Shown here piece by piece: positions 52,678 to 60,832 of a stretch of DNA of 64,000 bases. This DNA comes from Microbacterium sp. AZCO (lineage in GTDB: Bacteria > Actinomycetota > Actinomycetes > Actinomycetales > Microbacteriaceae): NCBI RefSeq assembly GCF_039614715.1, contig NZ_CP154857.1, forward strand, positions 3,410,001 to 3,474,000, read 5' to 3'. The notes beneath the pieces were generated by a model. It was given only the letters and a program-made list of their open reading frames with translations, did not search any database and was not told the DNA's origin. Each line of letters starts with the position of its first letter. The stretch's first letter is position 1. The position numbers and the translations under genes were made by a program.

Positions 52678-52884
52678 CTATCCCGCCTTGCGGCGCCGTG
52701 CGACCACGATCGCGACGACGATCAGCGCGAGCCCGACGATGAGGACGATGGGACCGATCGTGGCCCACAGCGACGATCCGCTCATGGCCGACCCCGCGAG
52801 CACATTGAAGCCCTGCAGGGTCCACACGAGTCCGACGAGGGCGAGGATCACCCCCGGCACGAGCAGCGGCCAGATTCGCTTCAC
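52678..52884 (-). CDS. Small two-helix membrane protein
   Basis: A 68-aa protein with two hydrophobic segments (LLVPGVILALVGLVWTLQG and IGPIVLIVGLALIVVAIVV) and a basic tail RRRKAG. GTG at 52884 has TAGTCT 6 nt before it, so it fits the leaderless pattern. Small proteins of this kind are common in Microbacteriaceae; function unknown. It is convergent with the DDN-like gene. Confidence 0.7.
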   Translation of the reverse strand: MKRIWPLLVPGVILALVGLVWTLQGFNVLAGSAMSGSSLWATIGPIVLIVGLALIVVAIVVARRRKAG

Positions 52885-52931
52885 AGCCCGAGACTAGTTC
52901 CGGGCGCGGCGCTGCGGAAGGCGCCCGGCAC

Positions 52932-54029
52932 TCACTCGTGCAGCCGCCGCAGCGCCGTCACGATCTCGTCGTGCCAGCGACGAGCGGCCGGCAGCACGCC
53001 GGTGAAGATCGGGGTGTCGTGCGTCACGCCGAGGTAGCGGACGGCGGATGCCTCGACGCCCGCCGCGCGCAGCGCCGCCGTGTAGGCCGCGCCGTCGCCG
53101 CGGAGCGGGTCGTACTCCGCCGTGAGCACGACCGCCGGCGGCAGGCCCTCGTGGGAGTCGGCGAGGAGCGGCGACGCGTAGGGCTTCTTCGCGTCGCGCA
53201 GGTGGGGCAGATAGGTGCGGACGACTGAGCGCAGCTCGCGCTTGGCGATGAAGCTCGGGATGCCGAGCGCCCGCGTCGCGGCGAGATCGATGTGCCCGCC
53301 CGTGAGGTCGGTGACGGGAACCTCGAGCACCTGCAGGCGGATCGGCAGCCCGCGCCGATCGCGGTTCATGAGCGTCACGGCCGTGGCGATGTTGCCCCCC
53401 GCAGATGTGCCGAGGATGCCGATGCGCTGCGGATCGACGCCGACCTCGGCGCCGTGCTCGAAGAGCCACACGAGTGCCGCGTACGCCTGTTCGATCTGCG
53501 TGGGGAACTGGTGCTCCGGCGCGAGCGCGTAGTCGACCGCGACCATGGCGACGCCCGAATCCGCGGCCCGGCGCCGATTGCCGGCATCCGTCGTCGGATA
53601 GTCGATGCCGCCGATGCGGAACGCTCCGCCGAACAGCGCGAGGCAGCCGGGCACGAGCGTCTCGCCCGGCTCCGCCGGGTGGTAGATCCGCACGCGGAAC
53701 GGCGGCACGCCGTCGGCGGTCAGCTCGTGCTCCGTGATCGGGATGCGGGGCCCCCGCGTCCCGACGGCCTTGAGCTCGCGGCAGTCCCACGCGATCGCCG
53801 CGGCGCGGTTGCGGGCGCGGGCTCGTGCGCGCGGGCCGAGCGGGGGAGCGATCGAGCCTTCGCGCCCGATCGGTCGGCTCTCGTCGACGGGAGAAGGATC
53901 AGCTGCGGGTGCGGACCGGCCGAAGGGGAGCAGCGCCATCAGGCGTGCGCGCATCGCGCCGCGCGCCTTGTCGTAGAGGTGTCGGCGGTGCACCCGCAGC
54001 CGCTCGGCGAAGAACGGATCCAGCGGCAT
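52932..54029 (-). CDS. HSL-type alpha/beta hydrolase (esterase)
   Basis: A 365-aa esterase of the hormone-sensitive lipase group. The catalytic set is Ser209 (GTSAGG), Asp307 (TAEYDPLRG) and His337 (GVTHDTP). The oxyanion HGGG motif is FGGA at 133-136, so its first His is lost. A basic, Pro-rich stretch occupies residues 15-80. GGGAGGG lies before the ATG at 54029. Substrate is unknown. Confidence 0.86.
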   Translation of the reverse strand: MPLDPFFAERLRVHRRHLYDKARGAMRARLMALLPFGRSAPAADPSPVDESRPIGREGSIAPPLGPRARARARNRAAAIAWDCRELKAVGTRGPRIPITEHELTADGVPPFRVRIYHPAEPGETLVPGCLALFGGAFRIGGIDYPTTDAGNRRRAADSGVAMVAVDYALAPEHQFPTQIEQAYAALVWLFEHGAEVGVDPQRIGILGTSAGGNIATAVTLMNRDRRGLPIRLQVLEVPVTDLTGGHIDLAATRALGIPSFIAKRELRSVVRTYLPHLRDAKKPYASPLLADSHEGLPPAVVLTAEYDPLRGDGAAYTAALRAAGVEASAVRYLGVTHDTPIFTGVLPAARRWHDEIVTALRRLHE

Positions 54030-54123
54030 CCCGATCCCTCCCTTTCCCCGACGAGAGTGTAGTTGCGCCCGCCGGCGGGCAGACGGGACTTGCGCTCGGC
54101 CCGGCGCTGTGCCCGGGGCATGC

Positions 54124-54159
54124 GAAAGGGCGGGAGCTCCGAGGAACTCCCGCCCTTTC
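54124..54159 (-). terminator. Terminator of the rpmB-rpmG-rpsN operon
   Basis: GAAAGGGCGGGAG pairs with its inverse, extending to 17-nt arms with one G-U pair. It lies 33 bp after the rpsN stop. Confidence 0.8.
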
Positions 54160-54170
54160 TGCGGTTCAGC

Positions 54171-54191
54171 GGTGCTGAGCCTGTCGAAGCG
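54171..54191. repeat. Dispersed repeat at the rpsN stop codon
   Basis: GGTGCTGAGCCTGTCGAAGCG ends exactly at the rpsN stop. It belongs to the same family as the copies at 10467-10550. Confidence 0.7.
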
Positions 54192-54497
54192 TTACCAGCT
54201 CGACTTGGTCACGCCGGGCAGCTCGCCACGGTGGGCCATGTCGCGGAAGCGGACACGCGAGATGCCGAACTTCGAGAGGTTGCCGCGGGGGCGACCGTCG
54301 ATGACGTCGCGGTTGCGCAGGCGCACGGGCGACGCGTTGCGGGGCAGCTTCTGCAGGCCCACGCGAGCGGCTTCGCGCTGCTCGTCGGTCGACTCCGGCG
54401 ACACGAGCGCCTTCTTCAGCTCGGCGCGCTTGGCGGCGTAGCGGTCGACGACCTCCTGGCGCTGCTGGTTGCGCGCGATCTTGCTCTTCTTAGCCAT
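54192..54497 (-). CDS. rpsN: 30S ribosomal protein S14, zinc-free type
   Basis: A 101-aa S14 of the long form, with [20 protein letters not shown] and the C-terminal [28 protein letters not shown]. It has no cysteine, so it lacks the CxxC zinc ribbon of short S14 proteins. It is last in a three-gene ribosomal operon and lies 3 bp after rpmG. Confidence 0.95.
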   Translation of the reverse strand: MAKKSKIARNQQRQEVVDRYAAKRAELKKALVSPESTDEQREAARVGLQKLPRNASPVRLRNRDVIDGRPRGNLSKFGISRVRFRDMAHRGELPGVTKSSW

Positions 54498-54500
54498 GGA

Positions 54501-54671
54501 TCAGCGCTCCTCTCGGAATTCGACGTGCTTGCGGATGACCGGGTCGTACTTCTTGAGCACGATGCGGTCGGGGTTGTTGCGGCGGTTCTTGCGCGTCACG
54601 TAGGTGTACCCCGTGCCGGCGGTCGAGCGCAGCTTGATGATCGGACGGACGTCCTGAGCCTTCTTGGCCAT
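54501..54671 (-). CDS. rpmG: 50S ribosomal protein L33, zinc-free type
   Basis: A 56-aa L33 (too short for the supplied minimum). [20 protein letters not shown] and [18 protein letters not shown] are family-typical. No cysteine is present, so it is the zinc-independent version. The ATG at 54671 overlaps the rpmB stop by one base; the gene is followed at 3 bp by rpsN. Confidence 0.94.
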   Translation of the reverse strand: MAKKAQDVRPIIKLRSTAGTGYTYVTRKNRRNNPDRIVLKKYDPVIRKHVEFREER

Positions 54672-54907
54672 TAGAGCTTGACCCCCTTCGCGAGGAGGTC
54701 CTTGACGACGGACTCGATGCCGCGTGCGTCAATGACCTTGATGCCCTTGGCGGACACGTTGAGCTTGATGTTCCGACCAAGCGACGGGACGTAGTACGTC
54801 TTCTTCTGCACGTTCGGGTCGAAGCGGCGCTTCGTCCGGCGGTGCGAGTGCGAGATGTTGTGACCGAAGCCGGGAACCGCTCCAGTCACCTGGCACACAG
54901 CAGCCAT
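54671..54907 (-). CDS. rpmB: 50S ribosomal protein L28
   Basis: A 78-aa L28. [29 protein letters not shown] is typical, with one Cys (Cys5) and no second zinc pair. GAAGGAGA is upstream of ATG. It opens the operon. The leader, about 150 nt if TAGACT on the minus strand at 55068-55073 is the -10 box, holds a perfect 20-bp palindrome (54929-54948) and a dispersed repeat. Confidence 0.95.
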   Translation of the reverse strand: MAAVCQVTGAVPGFGHNISHSHRRTKRRFDPNVQKKTYYVPSLGRNIKLNVSAKGIKVIDARGIESVVKDLLAKGVKL

Positions 54908-55289
54908 GGTGATGTCTCCTTCAATACCGTGGGGCCGGACGGCCCCACCCAAGATCCCTTGTCTGCACCCACGACGCTCCGAAGCCCGCCCTTCGACAAG
55001 CTCAGGGACCGGAAAGAGGAGGGAGTGGGTGCGAACTGCGTGCTGGAGTGCGCGCAGACAAAGAGTCAGTCTAGCACGGCTCGATCCCACGGCCGAACCA
55101 CGGCGGGCGGTCGTTGCTGCCGCCATATGCGTCGCGCGGAATGGGTCCTTCGACGGGCTCTCCTCCACAGGCATCCATCCGGCTTTCCTTTGTCCACAGG
55201 AGACAACACTTCCGCGGGAATCACTGTGGAAGGTGCCATCATTGCCTCACTTCCAGGGGGGAACCGCGAAGTTCAGGAAGGCGACGATC
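54908..55289. other. Divergent intergenic region, rpmB leader and upstream region of the giant membrane gene
   Basis: This 382-bp gap has no convincing gene. It contains GTGGGGCCG-GA-CGGCCCCAC at 54929-54948, a palindrome 21 bp from the rpmB start; a CCCTTCGACAAGCTCAGGG dispersed repeat at 54989-55007; TAGACT (minus) at 55068-55073; and a TTGTCCACA at 55190-55198, which matches an actinobacterial DnaA box but stands alone. GGAAGG at 55276-55281 is the Shine-Dalgarno of the plus-strand gene. Confidence 0.55.
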
Positions 55290-58200
55290 ATGACCATGAC
55301 GCAGGACGACGCCGCACAGCGGCCCGCGGTCCCGTTCGAGCTAGCCGATCCCACACGGTGTCCGGGATGCTTCACCGCGATCACGGCGCCGGTGTGCCCC
55401 ACGTGCGGATTCGGGCTCACAGACCCGCGCGCACCGCGCGTGCTCGCACTGGGCACGCAGATCGTGGAGCTCGAGTCGGAGCGCCGCACACTGATCGGCG
55501 AGATCCGCGATCTCGTGCGCATCGAAGCTGAGATCGCAGCAAAGCAGGCAGAGGCGGCCAGGAGGAACGCCGCGTCGGCCGCGGCGGCGAAGGAGGCCGC
55601 TGCCGTGGCCGACGCCTCGCGGCGGGATGCGCCGGTTGCCGCCCCGCACCCCGCCACCGATGCCACCCCTTGGGCGGCGCCGGCTGCGGTCCCGCCGGCT
55701 CCTCGTCGGGTGCGCGAGTCGGCGGCCCCGAAGGAACCGCGGCGCCGACTGACCGTCCCCGTGCTCCTGCTGATCGTCGGGGTCTCCCTCGTCGGCATCG
55801 CGGCGATCTTCTTCCTCGTGTTCGCCTGGTTCGTGTGGGGCATCCTCGTCCGCGCGCTGATCATCGGCGGCATCACCCTCGCGGCGATCGTCTCCGCATC
55901 CCTTCTGCGGCGACGCGCGCTCACCGCCACGGCAGAGGGCATCGGCGCCCTCGGGGTCGTCCTCCTGGCCCTGGACGCGTGGGCGGTCCGGGCGAACGAC
56001 TTCTTCGGCACCGCGTCCATCGATGCGGCTGTCTACGCGGGGGTCGCGACTCTCGCGGTCGGCTTCATCTGCCGCGTGTGGGCCCGCGTCTCGGGACTGC
56101 GCGGCCCCGACCTCGCCGCCGCCCTCGCCCTGCCCGTCGGACTCGGTCTGCTCGTCGGCGGAGCGCTGTCGTTCGATCGCACCGAGGCCTTCCTCGCGGC
56201 GCTGCTGGGCGCGTCGGCTGGATGCCTCACCCACGCCCTCCCGGCACCGTGGTCGTCCGCGCGGCCCGGTCGCGACGCGGTTCCCGAGCGCCTGGTGCTC
56301 GCCGTCATCGGCGTCGCAGCGCTCGCCGTCGCCGCGCTCACCCTGCCGCTGTCGGCGCCGCGGACGTCGACAGTGGTCTGGTCGGTCGCCCTGCTCTTCG
56401 TGCTCGGCCTCGCGCACGCCCGGCTGCTGCGGCCCCGGGAAGGGGTCGAGCCGCTGCCCGCGGCGCGGCCGCTCGGCGCCACCGCCGCGAGCATCGCGGT
56501 CGCCGCCCTCGGACTCGCCGGGTGGCTGCTGGCGCTGAGCAGCAGCGAGGTCGTGTACCCCGTCCTGGTCGCACCGGTGCTCGCCGCTCTCGTGGCCGTC
56601 GGAGCCGATCTCCTGCACGCGCGCCGCCCGGGAATCCGACCGACCTGGATCACGGCGCTCGCCGCGGGCGCGCTCGGCGTCGTGGGCGGCGCGGTGTTCT
56701 GGGGGAGTGCCGCGGTCGGAGCCGTCGTCGCGCCGTGGTCGCTCGCGCAGGCCGATGTCTTCGCCCCGGCATCCGGAGTCGACGATCCCTTCCTCGCGCT
56801 TCCCGCGGCCGCCGTCATCGCGGCGCTCCTCTTCTGCGCGCCGACGCTCGCCCAGCCGGGGCTGCGCGATGCGCGCGTCGTCGCAGGCGCTGCGCTGCTG
56901 CTGCTCGCCGCGGCACGCACGGGCGCCCCCGGCATCCTGGTCGCGACAGCTGTCGTCATCGCGGCGGCGTCGACCGTCATGCTCATCGCCGTCCGCGCGC
57001 GGATCGGCTGGGTGCTGGCCGCGCTCGTGGCCGCGACGACGGCGTACATCGCGGGACTCGCCGCTCCGTGGCTCTGGATCGCCGCTGTCGTGACGGCGAT
57101 CGCCGTGCTGATCGCCCAGCGGGCGCTGCTGCGACCGACCGGCGAACTCGCCGTCATCACGGCGCTCGCCCCCGTGGGGGTCGCGGCGGTGTCCGCGCTG
57201 ATCGCTCCCGCCGCTCTCGCAGCCGCCCTGTCGCGCCCGTCCGGGCCGGCGGCGGGGTGGTCCGTCTCGATCGCGCTGCTGCAGTGGATCGCCCTCATCG
57301 CGCTGGCCGTCGCCGTGACGCTGCCGCTCGATCGGCTGTCCCGCTCGGCGCTCGCCTTCGCCTCGTCGGCGCTTCTCGCGGTGAGCCTCATCTGGACGCT
57401 GAGCGCCGTGCGCTCCGGTGCACCCGACGACAGCCTCGGCGGGGTGATCGGCGAGCCCGCACTCGCCGTCGTGCGCGGGGGGATCCTCGTCGTCGTCCTC
57501 ATCCTCGTCGCGCTCGGACTCAGCCGCGTGGAGGCCCCGGCCACGGCAGGCGCCGCCGCGGTCGTCGCCCCCACTCTGGCGTTCGCCGTGTACGAGCTCC
57601 TCGTCCTCACGGGGACGAGCCGCGAAGAATGGATGCCGCTCCCGCTGCTCGCGGCAGCTGTGCTGGTCGTCGCACTCGGGGCCCTCCTCGAGTGCGCGCG
57701 CGGCCGCGACCGAGCGCTGTGGGTGCGGCTCGCGGCGGATCTCGGTGCGGGGGTCACGGCGCTCGTCGTGGTGGTGCCGCTTCGGACCGACCTCTTCTGG
57801 GCGGCGTTCGCGCTGGCGACGATCGGCTTCGCGGCGCTGTCCGCGACCCGCGGGTGGGCCGCGATGCCGCGCACTCCCGACGACGATGTCTTCGCGACGC
57901 GCGCCGCGGGAGCCGGGCTGAGCACCGCCGCCCGTCGCCTGTTCGCCTGGCCCGCGGTCGCCGCAGCGGTCGCAGCCTGGTGGTGGTGGCTCGGCGACGG
58001 CACACCGGGGGTCGACTACACGACCGAGACGGCCGTCGTGCCCGCCGGAGTCGCGCTCGTCGTGTTCGGGGCGCTGCTCGTCTGGCTCCGACGGCGCGGC
58101 GAAGCCTCCGTCGCGGTCGGTGCGGGACTCGCGCTCGGGCTGTGGGCACCCGCGGTCGAGGGATGGGACGGCACGCCCCTCCGAGGGGTCGTCGTCGGCC

Positions 58201-60098
58201 TCGTCTCGGCGGCCGTGTGCCTCGTGCTCTCGCTTCCCGCGCTCGCGCGGGTGCGCCCGACGGCGGTGGTCGGCTCGACGGTCGCGCTCGTAGGGCTGGC
58301 CCTCGTCGCCGTCGAGCGGGTCGTCGACGGCGGCAGCGGGGAGTCCCTGTGGCTCCTGCTCCTGCTGGCGACGGCGTTCGGATCGGGACTCGGCCATGCC
58401 GCCGTCCGCCCGGCGCATCTCCTGTCGCGCGCGTACGCGGACGCCCTGCCCGGCGCCGCCATGGTCGTGGCGTCGCTGGCCGTCGCCGCCTCGGTCCCCT
58501 CGCTGGGCGTCGTCACGGCGGCCATGGGCCTTCTCGCCGCACTGCACGTCGGCGCGGCGGCCGCCGACCGCACGCCGCTGGGTGCCGTCGCGCGCTGGAC
58601 GTCGCTCGCCGGTGCGGCGATCGTCGGGGCATCGGGCTGCCTCGCCGGCGTGCTGCCCGAGATCGAGGCGGCGACGCTGCCGGTCGCGGTCGCGCTCCTC
58701 GCCGGGGCCGTGCTCGCAACGCTGCGCCGACGGGCGGCCGGCGCCGTGTGGCCGGGCAGCGAGAGCATCGTCTGGATCGCGGGACTCGTGGCGGCCACTG
58801 TGCCGAGCGTGGTGGCACCGGCCGATCCCGCACGGATCTGGACGTTCCTCGCCCTCACCCTGGTGGCGGCGGCCGGGGCGGCCGCGGTGCGCGTCCCCGC
58901 GGCGTGGCGCGTCGGCATCCCGACCGTCCTTGTGCTCGGCGGGGCGGCGGTGGCCATGGGGGCTCGCTCGCTGCTCGACCCGTTCCTCGACAGCGCGGAC
59001 GCCGCCGCGCTCACCGCGGGCCTGGGTGCCGTCGCCATCGCGATCGTGCTCGTGGCGCGGTCCGCCGACGAGGCGCCGACCTGGCCGGCGACGGCGCTCG
59101 CAGCCGCGGGTGCACTGCTCGTCGCGGCCGTCGTCGTCCTCCGCTCCGACGGGACGCTGGGCACGACCGCGGTCACGGTGCTGCTCGGCGGGGCCGTCGG
59201 GGTTGCGGGTGCCGTCCTCCTCGCCTCCCGGCGCTGGCGCGGCATCGCCGCCGTCCTGGCGATCGGCGGGCTCGTCGCCGCGGCGGCGGGCTGCGGCATC
59301 CGGTTCCGTGTCACGGCGGCCGATGCCGGTCTCGAGGCGGACTTCTGGGCTCTCGTGGGCGGAGTCGTGACGGTCGCGATCGTCCTGGCCGCGATGCGGG
59401 CTGTTCGCTCCGCGGCGCTGGGCGTCGCCGCGGGCGTCGTGCTCGGACTCGCCTGCGTCGTCTACGCCGTGGCGATCGCGGGCCTGCTCGTCGCGCACGC
59501 CGACCTGCACGATGAGCGGGTCCTCATGACGATGAGCGTCCTCACCATCGCGGGACTCGCGGGAGCGCTGTGGCATTGGCGGCTCGGGTGGGCGCTCACG
59601 TTCGCTGCGGCGGCCTCGGCGAGCGTGTTCGGGGTGTTCGCCGTCGTCGCGGTCGGCGTCAGCCCCGTCGAACTCGTGACGGTGCCGCCCGCGATCGGCG
59701 GTCTCGCCTACGGCTCCTACCGACTCGCCTCGCACCCGACTGCGCGGTCGGCGTCGTCGCTCGGACCGTGGCTCCTGCTGCTGCTCGTGCCGTCTCTGCT
59801 GCACGATCTCGGCGACTCCGAGCTGTGGCGCGTCGTGGCCCTGGGCGTGGTGACCCTCGCGCTCGTCGTGATCGGCGCCGTCCTGCGGCTGCAGGCTCCG
59901 CTCATCATCGGCTCCATCGTGCTGCTGCTCCACGGCCTCGCGCAGCTCTGGCCGTGGATCACGTCGGCGTACACGGCGGTGCCGTGGTGGCTGTGGCTCG
60001 GCATCGGCGGCGCCGTGCTGATCTTCCTCGCGGCGACGTACGAGCGACGGGTGCGACAGCTGAAGGCCGCGTTCGTCGCGGTGTCGTCGCTGCGCTGA
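55290..60098 (+). CDS. Giant polytopic membrane protein (SCO7613-like) with zinc-ribbon head
   Basis: A 1602-aa protein. Residues 24-39 form a zinc ribbon (CPGC and CPTC, ligands 24, 27, 36 and 39). A charged, Ala-rich coiled coil covers about 50-105. After a Pro-rich linker, membrane segments run from about residue 150 to the end, roughly forty in all, rich in Ala, Val and Leu. Proteins of this size and composition in Microbacterium are named after Streptomyces SCO7613. Function is unknown; a role in envelope biology is a guess. ATG at 55290 has GGAAGG 9 nt upstream; another ATG six bases on is possible. Confidence 0.8.
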   Translation: MTMTQDDAAQRPAVPFELADPTRCPGCFTAITAPVCPTCGFGLTDPRAPRVLALGTQIVELESERRTLIGEIRDLVRIEAEIAAKQAEAARRNAASAAAAKEAAAVADASRRDAPVAAPHPATDATPWAAPAAVPPAPRRVRESAAPKEPRRRLTVPVLLLIVGVSLVGIAAIFFLVFAWFVWGILVRALIIGGITLAAIVSASLLRRRALTATAEGIGALGVVLLALDAWAVRANDFFGTASIDAAVYAGVATLAVGFICRVWARVSGLRGPDLAAALALPVGLGLLVGGALSFDRTEAFLAALLGASAGCLTHALPAPWSSARPGRDAVPERLVLAVIGVAALAVAALTLPLSAPRTSTVVWSVALLFVLGLAHARLLRPREGVEPLPAARPLGATAASIAVAALGLAGWLLALSSSEVVYPVLVAPVLAALVAVGADLLHARRPGIRPTWITALAAGALGVVGGAVFWGSAAVGAVVAPWSLAQADVFAPASGVDDPFLALPAAAVIAALLFCAPTLAQPGLRDARVVAGAALLLLAAARTGAPGILVATAVVIAAASTVMLIAVRARIGWVLAALVAATTAYIAGLAAPWLWIAAVVTAIAVLIAQRALLRPTGELAVITALAPVGVAAVSALIAPAALAAALSRPSGPAAGWSVSIALLQWIALIALAVAVTLPLDRLSRSALAFASSALLAVSLIWTLSAVRSGAPDDSLGGVIGEPALAVVRGGILVVVLILVALGLSRVEAPATAGAAAVVAPTLAFAVYELLVLTGTSREEWMPLPLLAAAVLVVALGALLECARGRDRALWVRLAADLGAGVTALVVVVPLRTDLFWAAFALATIGFAALSATRGWAAMPRTPDDDVFATRAAGAGLSTAARRLFAWPAVAAAVAAWWWWLGDGTPGVDYTTETAVVPAGVALVVFGALLVWLRRRGEASVAVGAGLALGLWAPAVEGWDGTPLRGVVVGLVSAAVCLVLSLPALARVRPTAVVGSTVALVGLALVAVERVVDGGSGESLWLLLLLATAFGSGLGHAAVRPAHLLSRAYADALPGAAMVVASLAVAASVPSLGVVTAAMGLLAALHVGAAAADRTPLGAVARWTSLAGAAIVGASGCLAGVLPEIEAATLPVAVALLAGAVLATLRRRAAGAVWPGSESIVWIAGLVAATVPSVVAPADPARIWTFLALTLVAAAGAAAVRVPAAWRVGIPTVLVLGGAAVAMGARSLLDPFLDSADAAALTAGLGAVAIAIVLVARSADEAPTWPATALAAAGALLVAAVVVLRSDGTLGTTAVTVLLGGAVGVAGAVLLASRRWRGIAAVLAIGGLVAAAAGCGIRFRVTAADAGLEADFWALVGGVVTVAIVLAAMRAVRSAALGVAAGVVLGLACVVYAVAIAGLLVAHADLHDERVLMTMSVLTIAGLAGALWHWRLGWALTFAAAASASVFGVFAVVAVGVSPVELVTVPPAIGGLAYGSYRLASHPTARSASSLGPWLLLLLVPSLLHDLGDSELWRVVALGVVTLALVVIGAVLRLQAPLIIGSIVLLLHGLAQLWPWITSAYTAVPWWLWLGIGGAVLIFLAATYERRVRQLKAAFVAVSSLR

Positions 60099-60169
60099 CA
60101 CGCGCGAAGCCTGCCGCCGGGGCGCCTGCTGCCGAGAAGCCTGTCGCCGGGGCTCCCCGGTCGGGAGCG

Positions 60170-60832
60170 TCAGAGCTCCGCGGCGCCGCGCCCCCAGCGG
60201 AACGGCGAGACCGTCGGATCGCCCGGCACCCAGAGGCGCCACGGGAAGGCGGCGGTCCCGGCGTGGCCGGCGACGCCGACGCGCGGGCCGGTCGCGATGT
60301 CGACGAGCGGCTCGGTCCGCAGCTCGAGGCGCGCGACGGCGCCGGCACGCGGAGAGCCCGTCACGGCATCGATGCCGTCGTGCACGGGATGCCGCAGCCC
60401 TACCGCATCGCCCAGACGCCCGGGTCCGCGCGCGAGGTCGCGATCGACGCGAGCCGCCGGGCGGCGGCGGCGGGCGGCATCCATCCCCTCCGTCACCTCG
60501 CCGGCGCGCAGCAGGATTCCGCCCGCGACCCCCGGCGGGCCGCACACGACATTGACGCACGAGTGGATGCCGTGGCTCAGGTAGACGTAGAGGTGACCGG
60601 GCTCGCCCCACATCGTCGCGTTGCGCGCGGTCGGCCCCATGCGGGCGTGCGAACCGGGGTCGGCCGTCTCGCCCGTGCCGAGGCCGTGGTACGCCTCCAC
60701 CTCGGTGAGCCGCACGACGACCTCGTCGCCGTCCACGACAGTGCGGAGAAGGCCTCCGAGGAGGCGCGGTGCGACCTCGAGCGGAAGGCCGAGCAGATCG
60801 TCGCGGTGCGCCGGCCGCCAGGAGCCCGTCAT
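60170..60832 (-). CDS. mpg: 3-methyladenine DNA glycosylase
   Basis: A 220-aa MPG/AAG-family glycosylase removing alkylated bases. LGLPLEVAPRLLGGLLRT, VVVRLTEVEAYHG with the catalytic Glu, and YVYLSHGIHSCVNVVCGPPG are conserved. The C-terminal VPGDPTVSPFR is also family-typical. The ATG at 60832 overlaps the upstream stop as ATGA, so it is coupled to the broken propeller gene. Confidence 0.92.
   Translation of the reverse strand: MTGSWRPAHRDDLLGLPLEVAPRLLGGLLRTVVDGDEVVVRLTEVEAYHGLGTGETADPGSHARMGPTARNATMWGEPGHLYVYLSHGIHSCVNVVCGPPGVAGGILLRAGEVTEGMDAARRRRPAARVDRDLARGPGRLGDAVGLRHPVHDGIDAVTGSPRAGAVARLELRTEPLVDIATGPRVGVAGHAGTAAFPWRLWVPGDPTVSPFRWGRGAAEL

Noticed and set aside
55190..55198. DnaA box as evidence of a replication origin
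   Set aside because: One isolated match; no cluster, and no dnaA, dnaN or rpmH nearby.
55341..60611. 1756-codon minus-strand open frame antisense to the large membrane protein
   Set aside because: Arg/Gly/Asp-rich composition typical of an out-of-frame shadow; no start signals or domains.
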